Source: Alphaproteobacteria bacterium (GTDB taxonomy: Bacteria; Pseudomonadota; Alphaproteobacteria; SMXP01). From it: a DNA stretch of 6,108 nt. Shown in pieces: positions 1 to 4,933 of this stretch. A program made the position numbers and the translations under genes. The notes under the pieces are model-generated. The model worked only from the letters and a program-made list of their open reading frames with translations. It was not told where the DNA came from and did no database searches. The stretch lies in NCBI GenBank assembly GCA_021774995.1, contig JAJFIM010000239.1:1-6108 (forward strand), written 5' to 3'. Each line of letters opens with the position of its first letter. Positions within the stretch are counted from its first letter, which is position 1.

Positions 1-1293
1 GCCGTTCTGTTTGGCGATTTTTCCGGACTTCATCACAAAGTCCACCTTGTGAAGGGCCGTGATGTCCTGCAAAGGATTGCCGGTCACGGCGATAATATCC
101 GCCAGTTTGCCCGGCGCGATCGACCCTATGTCGTCTTCAAGTCCAAAGAGCTGGGCGTCCGACATGGTGGCGGCGGTGATGGCGTCCATTTCCGACATGC
201 CGAATTTTATCATCTGGTCAAACTCTTGAGCGTTCTGGCCATGGGTAAACATCCCGGCGTCGGTGCCAAACGCAATTTTAACGCCTGCGGCCGCGGCCCG
301 CTCAAAAGCTTTGTGTTTGTTGCGCTCGACCACAGAGGGCAAAAAATCAAGCCCCGGCGCCGGCGGCATATAGACCGTTAATGTGGGAACCAGCCACACG
401 CCCCGGGCCTCCATCATGCCTATGCCTTCGTCATCCAGAAGGATGCCGTGTTCAATGGAATCGGCGCCGGCGCGCACGGCGTCCTTAATGGCGTCCGGGT
501 CATAGGCGTGTGTCGTCACTTTCAGGCCCAATTGATGCGCCGCGTCCACAATGGCTTTCATTTCGTCAAAGAACATTTGTTGCGCCAGCCCGGTCTGTGA
601 ACTGAACCCGCCTGTGGACATATATTTGATGACGTCCGCGCCCAGTTTGCGCTGCGCACGCACGGCGCGGCGGCATTCATCGGCGCCGTCGCACACGCCC
701 AGCGCCGCGCGTTCGGCACTATCGGCGTTGGCGGTGGGGTCGCCGTGACCTCCGGTGACCGAGAGCGGCGCGCCGGCGGCGAGGATGCGCGGGCCCACCA
801 TCCGCCCTGCATTGATGGCGTCGCGCAGCGCAAAGACGGATTGATCGTCCGATCCCAGATCGCGCACGGTGGTAAAGCCGGCGGCGAGCGTCAATTGCGC
901 ATTCACAATGGCGTTAAACGCAAAATCGGCGGGCATGCCGCCGGCCCGCCCCGGCCCGCGCCGCTGCTGCTGGGAAGGCTGGGTCATCAAATGGACATGC
1001 GCATCCATCAGGCCCGGCAAAACGAAGCGATCCGACAAATCCACAATTTTCACTCGATCGCCCGTCTTTATCGTGAAGGCGGCTTTGCTTAAAAACCCTA
1101 GTTGAATTCTGACAATGCGCTCATTTTTCACAATGATGCTGGACTGGCCCGCCGGCGCCGCGCCCGGCATAGCCAGTAACGCGCCCGCATGGATAATTGT
1201 ATATGTATCCGCAGATTGCGCCGACGCCGCATTTGTCAGGGCAAGGACGAGGGCTGAGAGCGCCGAAAAAAGAGTGCGCGCGCCGCTTCTCAC
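1..1293 (-). CDS. Exported amidohydrolase, copy B (C-terminus cut by window edge)
   Basis: Partial gene: 431 codons are readable without a stop before the left edge. The product is an amidohydrolase-superfamily TIM-barrel enzyme of the imidazolonepropionase-like/prolidase-like group (COG1228 type), probably hydrolysing dipeptides or N-acyl amino acids in the periplasm. A signal peptide spans about residues 1-25 (hydrophobic core, then NAASA|Q). Visible metal ligands are H99 and H101 (DAHVH), K223 (VIKYM, the likely carboxylated lysine), H262 (TTHAY), H282 (IEHG) and D345 (GTDAG), so the active site looks intact. The GTG start overlaps the stop of copy A by 4 bp (GTGA) and has a GGGAG ribosome site 8 nt upstream, so translation is probably coupled. 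Only a short tail should be missing, since copy A ends about 16 residues past the matching point. It is very similar to copy A at DNA level. The family call is firm; the substrate is unknown. Confidence 0.93.
   Translation of the reverse strand, partial: MRSGARTLFSALSALVLALTNAASAQSADTYTIIHAGALLAMPGAAPAGQSSIIVKNERIVRIQLGFLSKAAFTIKTGDRVKIVDLSDRFVLPGLMDAHVHLMTQPSQQQRRGPGRAGGMPADFAFNAIVNAQLTLAAGFTTVRDLGSDDQSVFALRDAINAGRMVGPRILAAGAPLSVTGGHGDPTANADSAERAALGVCDGADECRRAVRAQRKLGADVIKYMSTGGFSSQTGLAQQMFFDEMKAIVDAAHQLGLKVTTHAYDPDAIKDAVRAGADSIEHGILLDDEGIGMMEARGVWLVPTLTVYMPPAPGLDFLPSVVERNKHKAFERAAAAGVKIAFGTDAGMFTHGQNAQEFDQMIKFGMSEMDAITAATMSDAQLFGLEDDIGSIAPGKLADIIAVTGNPLQDITALHKVDFVMKSGKIAKQNG
98..164. repeat. 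67-bp block identical to 1438-1504 (paralogue repeat, copy B side)
   Basis: These 67 bases match 1438-1504 exactly, at a constant offset of 1340, including third codon positions. A further exact 43-base match joins 23-65 to 1363-1405. They lie in the 3' part of the two amidohydrolase genes and show recent duplication or gene conversion. Confidence 0.9.
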
Positions 1294-2687
1294 TCCGCTT
1301 GCTCCCGGAAGGGGGGATACGTGAATGGCGCCGCCATGACGCCATCCTGTTTGGCGATCCTCCCGGACTTCATCACAAAGTCCACCTTGTGAAGGGCCGT
1401 GATGTTTTCCAAAGGATTGCCTGTCACGGCGATGATGTCCGCCAGTTTGCCCGGCGCGATCGACCCTATGTCGTCTTCAAGTCCAAAGAGCTGGGCGTCC
1501 GACACGGTTGCGGCGTAAATGGCGTCCATTTCCGACATGCCGAATTTTATCATGAGATCAAATTCTTTGGCGTTTTGGGCGTGCGTGAAAGTTCCGGCGT
1601 CAGTGCCGAAGGCTATCTTGACGCCTGCGGCGGCGGCCCGTTCAAAGGCTTTGTATTTATTGCGCAATGCGACGGAGGGCGCGTTTTTGATACCGAAAAT
1701 CGGCGGCGGCATGCTCGCCGATAATGTAGGCACCAGCCAAACGCCTTGGGCTTTCATCATTTGCACGCCTTCATCGTCAAGAAGAAAACCATGTTCGATG
1801 GAATCGACGCCCGCGCGAATGGCGTCCTTGATGGCGTCCGGGTCATAGGCGTGGGTTGTGACTTTCATGTCCAGCTGATGCGCCGCATCGACGATGGCCT
1901 TCATTTCTTCCAAAAACATCTGCTGCGCAAGCCCGGTCTGCGAACTGAAACCGCCGGTGGACATATATTTGATCACGTCCGCGCCTAGCTTGTGCTGCGT
2001 GCGCACGGCGCGGCGGCACTCCTGCGGTCCGTCGCACACACCCAACCGCATGCGTTCCGCCAGATCCGCATTGGCGGTTGGATCGCCGTGCCCTCCGGTC
2101 ACCGAGAGGTTTGATCCGGCGGCGAGGATGCGCGGGCCTATCATGCGCCCGGCATTGATCGCGTCGCGCACCGCAAAGACGGACTGATCGTCCGACCCCA
2201 GATCGCGCACGGTGGTAAAACCCGCACTCAAAGTTCGCTGGGCGTAAAGCACGGCGTTAAACGCAAAATCGGCGGGCATGCCGCCGGCCCGGCCCGGCCC
2301 GCGCCGTCGTCGCAGCGAGGGCTGGTTTCTCAAGTGAACATGCGCATCCATCAGGCCCGGCAAGACAAACCGATCCGATAAATCCACAATTTGAAGGGTG
2401 TCGCCTGCCTTCATCGGGAAAGCGGCTTTGCTCAAGAACCCTTTCTGAATACTGACAATGCGCTCGTTCTTCACAATGATGCTGGACTGGTCCGCCGGCG
2501 CCGCGCCCGGCATAGCCAGTAAGGCGCCCGCATGGATGATTGTATAATTATCCACAGGGTCTGCGTTTTGCCTGTTGGGGGAAGGTTGCGCCGCTGTTTC
2601 GTTCGTTAGAATAAGGACGAAAGCCGTGATCACGATCACTGAGCTCAGAAATATCTTTTTCCATTCCGCCGGGACGTGTGAAAGCAT
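1290..2687 (-). CDS. Exported amidohydrolase, copy A (complete)
   Basis: Complete gene of 465 residues from ATG 2687. It is a paralogue of copy B: an amidohydrolase-superfamily enzyme, imidazolonepropionase-like/prolidase-like, predicted periplasmic. The N-terminus has a basic stretch (WKK), a hydrophobic core and TAA|Q, a likely signal peptidase I site after about residue 33. Metal ligands are H116 and H118 (DAHVH), K240 (VIKYM), H279 (TTHAY), H299 (IEHG) and D363 (GTDAG), with the same spacing as in copy B apart from one residue. An Arg/Gly-rich loop follows the HVH motif. The frame stays open upstream to a GTG at 2762, but the predicted promoter would start the transcript near 2779, leaving that GTG almost no leader, and the extra 25 residues would precede the signal peptide; ATG 2687 is preferred. 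AAGG lies 12 nt before it, a modest ribosome site. Related enzymes studied in Caulobacter and environmental DNA were first misnamed prolidases and act on varied dipeptides and N-acyl amino acids (family knowledge). The exact substrate here is unknown. Confidence 0.94.
   Translation of the reverse strand: MLSHVPAEWKKIFLSSVIVITAFVLILTNETAAQPSPNRQNADPVDNYTIIHAGALLAMPGAAPADQSSIIVKNERIVSIQKGFLSKAAFPMKAGDTLQIVDLSDRFVLPGLMDAHVHLRNQPSLRRRRGPGRAGGMPADFAFNAVLYAQRTLSAGFTTVRDLGSDDQSVFAVRDAINAGRMIGPRILAAGSNLSVTGGHGDPTANADLAERMRLGVCDGPQECRRAVRTQHKLGADVIKYMSTGGFSSQTGLAQQMFLEEMKAIVDAAHQLDMKVTTHAYDPDAIKDAIRAGVDSIEHGFLLDDEGVQMMKAQGVWLVPTLSASMPPPIFGIKNAPSVALRNKYKAFERAAAAGVKIAFGTDAGTFTHAQNAKEFDLMIKFGMSEMDAIYAATVSDAQLFGLEDDIGSIAPGKLADIIAVTGNPLENITALHKVDFVMKSGRIAKQDGVMAAPFTYPPFREQAE
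1302..1306 (-). promoter_or_regulatory. Ribosome binding site of amidohydrolase copy B
   Basis: On the minus strand this reads GGGAG, 8 nt before the GTG at 1293. It lies inside the last codons of copy A, and it supports the GTG start and translational coupling through the GTGA overlap. No ATG alternative in this frame keeps the whole signal peptide. Confidence 0.7.
1438..1504. repeat. 67-bp block identical to 98-164 (paralogue repeat, copy A side)
   Basis: This is the partner of the exact repeat at 98-164. The flanking sequence remains roughly 90 percent alike by eye, while the signal-peptide ends of the two genes are unrelated. Confidence 0.9.
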
Positions 2688-2785
2688 GGTTGCGTGAAAC
2701 CTTATTGTTTGAGAAGGTCGAAGGTCTTCAAGAAGTGTGCATGAAAGTTTGGCGCAGGTCACTTAGGTTTTTAACCCCTGCCCTG

Positions 2786-2814
2786 ATCATAACGAACTTG
2801 GTTCAGTCTGTGAA
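2786..2814 (-). promoter_or_regulatory. Sigma-70-like promoter for the amidohydrolase pair
   Basis: Read on the minus strand: TTCACA (2814-2809), a 17-nt spacer, then TATGAT (2791-2786), each hexamer 5 of 6 to consensus. Transcription would start near 2779, giving a leader of about 92 nt to ATG 2687. No second promoter is apparent between the two amidohydrolases, so they probably form one transcript. Confidence 0.65.
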
Positions 2815-2836
2815 TTTAAGGGAATTAATCTCTTGA

Positions 2837-2865
2837 TTGACGCGAACAAGGCTTCTCGTTCTAAT
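2837..2865 (+). promoter_or_regulatory. Sigma-70-like promoter for the SnoaL-like gene
   Basis: TTGACG (2837-2842), a 17-nt spacer and TCTAAT (2860-2865), each hexamer 5 of 6 to consensus. The start would be near 2872, with a leader of about 96 nt before ATG 2968. Its -35 box lies only 22 bp from the -35 box of the opposing promoter. Confidence 0.65.
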
Positions 2866-2869
2866 TTTG

Positions 2870-2901
2870 CCTATGGGTTTCCGGCGCGATAGGTTTTTTT
2901 T
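2870..2901 (+). other. Short stem-loop followed by eight T in the leader
   Basis: CCTAT (2870-2874) can pair with ATAGG (2889-2893) around a 14-nt loop, followed directly by T8 (2894-2901). This has the outline of an intrinsic terminator, but the stem is only 5 bp and begins at the predicted transcription start, so it may not form in the main transcript. Function is uncertain. Confidence 0.3.
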
Positions 2902-2905
2902 CTTA

Positions 2906-2921
2906 AACAGTGCTGTTACAG
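2906..2921. promoter_or_regulatory. Overlapping small palindromes, candidate operator
   Basis: AACAG-TG-CTGTT (2906-2917) overlaps CTGT-T-ACAG (2913-2921). Both are perfect inverted repeats in the leader between the predicted start of transcription and the ribosome site. They could bind a regulator downstream of the promoter, but no known operator consensus was recognised and short palindromes can arise by chance. Confidence 0.3.
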
Positions 2922-2953
2922 TCGGTCGCTAGAATTTGAATTTGCTGTCACCT

Positions 2954-2960
2954 AGGAGGG
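2954..2960 (+). promoter_or_regulatory. Strong ribosome binding site of the SnoaL-like gene
   Basis: AGGAGGG, a near-perfect Shine-Dalgarno sequence 7 nt before ATG 2968. It is the strongest ribosome site in the window and suggests high expression of the small exported protein. Confidence 0.9.
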
Positions 2961-2967
2961 AATTTTC

Positions 2968-3570
2968 ATGTCATCCAGCACGATCTCATTTGAAGAGCGC
3001 TTTGCTTCAACCCAAAAGGCGCCGGTCGCAAAAGCGGCCCTATTGGGCTTAGGCCTTGCCGTATTCGCGAATTTCTCCGCGGCCTGGGCGCATGGAGATG
3101 AAGAGCATAGCGCACCCGCTCAAGCCGCTCTTACCGAGGCGGAATTAAGCGTTGTCGATGCTTTGAATCATTACGCCGCGTCGGTTCAAGCCAAGGATAT
3201 GGACGCGATAGAGAAATACGTCGTCACCGATGACAGTTTTAGCTCAATCGAAGGCACCTTTGTGGACCAGGGATGGGCCAGCTATAAAGACCATCTCGGC
3301 CCTGAAATGGCGATGTTTCAAGATCCCACTTACAGCTTTTCCGACATAAAGCCGCGCGTCATGGGCGACATGGCCTATGCCCGCATGGGATATAATATGA
3401 GCTTGACCATCCTCAGCGATCAATTTGAAGGCGGCAAACACTTTATCGAAACCAAGGGCATGGCGACCATGGTGCTGGCAAATGATGACGGCGCCTGGAA
3501 AATTCAGCATATGCACACTGTCGCCGAACGCGCGCGTGACGAAGCGGCCACCGAGGAAAACCCCCATTAA
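2968..3570 (+). CDS. Exported SnoaL/NTF2-like (DUF4440-type) protein
   Basis: 200 residues from an ATG with a strong AGGAGG site. Residues about 22-41 form a signal peptide with a long n-region, hydrophobic core and AWA|H cleavage, leaving a mature protein of about 159 residues that begins HGDEEH. From residue 53 on it resembles the SnoaL-like/NTF2 cone fold: an opening helix (LTEAELSVVDALNHY...), a region like 'KDMDAIEKYVVTDDSF', an internal GWASYKDHL segment, then the closing strand DDGAWKIQHMHT typical of SnoaL_3/CaMKII-association-domain-like proteins. Family members are small pocketed proteins, some enzymes and some ligand binders, so a reaction cannot be named. Histidines at the mature N-terminus (H42, H47) and in HMH (H181, H183) could bind metal. 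The gene opens the plus-strand set and is followed by a strong hairpin before the Rieske gene. The fold call is fairly sure; the role is unknown. Confidence 0.85.
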   Translation: MSSSTISFEERFASTQKAPVAKAALLGLGLAVFANFSAAWAHGDEEHSAPAQAALTEAELSVVDALNHYAASVQAKDMDAIEKYVVTDDSFSSIEGTFVDQGWASYKDHLGPEMAMFQDPTYSFSDIKPRVMGDMAYARMGYNMSLTILSDQFEGGKHFIETKGMATMVLANDDGAWKIQHMHTVAERARDEAATEENPH

Positions 3571-3611
3571 GGCTTAAGAGTAGAACTCCCTCGATCTTGG
3601 TCATCGGCAAT

Positions 3612-3648
3612 GGCCTCACGCGGCGCCCGCGGCGCGATGCGTGAGGTC
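3612..3648 (+). terminator. Strong GC-rich stem-loop after the SnoaL-like gene
   Basis: GGCCTCACGC (3612-3621) pairs with GCGTGAGGTC (3639-3648; one G-U), and the loop itself holds a second stem, GCGCC (3623-3627) with GGCGC (3631-3635). The stem is followed by CAAATTT rather than a clean T-run, so it may be a partial terminator, an RNA-stabilising 3' end or a processing site that lowers expression of the downstream genes. A GTG at 3641 that would extend the Rieske frame lies in its 3' arm. Confidence 0.5.
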
Positions 3649-3706
3649 AAATTTGCCCATAACGCGCGGGCTTATAACTTCATTTAAGCCGGGTTTAAGG
3701 AGAGGG

Positions 3707-3719
3707 CGGGAAACTCCCG
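3707..3719 (+). other. Small hairpin in the Rieske leader
   Basis: CGGGA (3707-3711) and TCCCG (3715-3719) form a 5-bp perfect stem with a 3-nt loop, just after a purine-rich AAGGAGAGGG stretch (3697-3706) that resembles a ribosome site but has no suitably spaced in-frame start. It might affect translation from 3752. Weak evidence. Confidence 0.3.
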
Positions 3720-3751
3720 TTCATCTGGATCAGTGTGAGCGAGACTTAAAA

Positions 3752-4861
3752 ATGCTTCTCAATCAATGGTATGTGTTGGCGAATTGCGATGAGGTGACGT
3801 CTGCGCCTAAAAGAGTGCACGCGTTGGGGCAGGATTTTGTCCTCTTTCGCGATGCTGAGGGCGCCGCTCATTGCTTAAGCGATACCTGTGTTCATAAAGG
3901 CGCATCATTAAGCTGTGGAAAAGTGGTTGATGGTTCCGTTGAGTGCCCTTATCACGGGTGGCGGTTTGACGGAAGCGGCGCCTGCGTGAAGATCCCGTCA
4001 CTGATTGAAGGCAAAAAAATACCCAAACGCGCCCGCGTAGATTCCTATCCCGTCCAAGAACAATGGGGTTGGATATGGGCGTTTCTGGGCGACGCCGCTG
4101 AAGCAGAGCGCCCGCCGCTGCCTGATTTTTATCCTGAATATGAAGAACAATCCGGGGAGTGGCGGTTTGCGCGGGGCCGGGCGCAATTCGATTGCAATTG
4201 GGTCCGGGCTTTGGAAAACGGCGTTGATCGTGCTCACGCCGTTTTCGTTCATACTGATTTTGGCAACCCGGATAGTCCGGAAGTTGAAGATTACGAAGTA
4301 GATGACAGCAATAACCGTATTTATGGCGCCGGCAGCGGTAAACCGTTAAACAAGCGCGGCGCTTGGCGCGACGCCATTCCCGACGCGCGCGAAGAGAGAG
4401 AAGTTGAAGTTCAGATTTTTGTGCCCGCCCCCTGCATTCGCATTCAGATGCATATGCAAAAAAACATGTCTCAAATAATTGTGACTGCCTATACGCCAAT
4501 CGAAGAAGGCAAGACGCAGCTCAATTTCATTCAGGCCAGAAATTTTCTCACCGATGAAAAATTCGATGAGGATTCATTGAAGCGCGTTTATTTTGTTATC
4601 GAGGAAGATGCGATTATCCTAAAACATCTCAAACCGGCCCGGGTGCCTCCAAGCCTTGCCGATGAGCTTTTGCTGTCTTCGGATCATCATGGAACGGTCT
4701 TTCGTCAGAAAATCAAAGAACTTGAAGCAAAGGGTCTGGCAATCGACGCCGATCAGCAGAGCCGGGACACTGAGTGCGTCCGGGTTATCCCTTCGCCTCT
4801 CCGCAAAGAAGATCCGAGCAATTGGGTGTTTAAGTCCGTTCCCATGCGGGAGGCGAGATAA
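3752..4861 (+). CDS. Rieske [2Fe-2S] non-heme iron oxygenase, VanA/PaO-type
   Basis: 369 residues from ATG 3752. The N-terminal Rieske domain (about 1-110) has the cluster motif C46-x-H48 ... C65-x2-H68 (CVH and CPYHGW). The catalytic domain has N156-x2-D159-x2-H162-x4-H167 and a later acidic residue, D286 in EEDAI, completing the usual 2-His-1-carboxylate iron site; both metal centres look intact. Size and order match single-subunit (alpha-3) oxygenases such as vanillate demethylase and the pheophorbide a oxygenase group, which hydroxylate, demethylate or open rings using O2 and electrons from a separate reductase. No reductase or ferredoxin is in the window. No signal peptide is seen, so it is probably cytoplasmic. 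MLLNQWYVLAN is a typical family N-terminus, which favours this start over the open frame extending to GTG 3641, although the ribosome site is weak. It lies 72 bp before the chelatase-like lipoprotein. The substrate is not known. Confidence 0.93.
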   Translation: MLLNQWYVLANCDEVTSAPKRVHALGQDFVLFRDAEGAAHCLSDTCVHKGASLSCGKVVDGSVECPYHGWRFDGSGACVKIPSLIEGKKIPKRARVDSYPVQEQWGWIWAFLGDAAEAERPPLPDFYPEYEEQSGEWRFARGRAQFDCNWVRALENGVDRAHAVFVHTDFGNPDSPEVEDYEVDDSNNRIYGAGSGKPLNKRGAWRDAIPDAREEREVEVQIFVPAPCIRIQMHMQKNMSQIIVTAYTPIEEGKTQLNFIQARNFLTDEKFDEDSLKRVYFVIEEDAIILKHLKPARVPPSLADELLLSSDHHGTVFRQKIKELEAKGLAIDADQQSRDTECVRVIPSPLRKEDPSNWVFKSVPMREAR

Positions 4862-4882
4862 CAAATCCGGCCGGGAGCGTTC

Positions 4883-4910
4883 TTGACTCTTGGCGTTGAA
4901 TTTATATTTA
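4883..4910 (+). promoter_or_regulatory. Possible weak promoter before the lipoprotein gene
   Basis: TTGACT (4883-4888) is a good -35 box, but the best-placed -10 (TATTTA, 4905-4910, spacer 16) matches only 3 of 6. No terminator is visible between the Rieske and lipoprotein genes, so read-through from upstream is equally plausible. Confidence 0.3.
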
Positions 4911-4933
4911 AGTTGGTAAAGAAAGGAATCAAA

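Noticed and set aside
1..1293. Amidohydrolase copy B as a pseudogene
   Set aside because: The frame is open over all 431 codons in the window, all six expected metal ligands are present and the start is coupled with a ribosome site; the missing end is due to the window edge.
1197..1724. Open plus-strand frame of 175 codons opposite the amidohydrolase genes
   Set aside because: It spans the junction of two well-supported minus-strand genes, and a similar antisense frame recurs at 49-381 only because the two genes are paralogues. There is no ribosome site or recognisable protein.
2688..2762. N-terminal extension of amidohydrolase copy A from GTG 2762
   Set aside because: The predicted transcription start near 2779 would leave only about 17 nt of leader, cutting into the AGGGG at 2775-2779, and the extension would precede a normal signal peptide.
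3653..3678. Promoter for the Rieske gene from TTGCCC and TATAAC
   Set aside because: The TATAAC (3673-3678) is good, but the spacer to TTGCCC is only 14 nt and no better -35 box is present at 16-18 nt.
3641..3751. N-terminal extension of the Rieske protein from GTG 3641
   Set aside because: The GTG lies in the 3' arm of a strong hairpin without a ribosome site, and the extra 37 residues do not resemble a signal peptide or any part of the family; the typical N-terminus starts at ATG 3752.
3807..4499. Open minus-strand frame of 230 codons
   Set aside because: It lies entirely opposite the Rieske gene, whose metal motifs are intact. The translation is Arg/Gln-rich with no domain, as expected of an antisense shadow.
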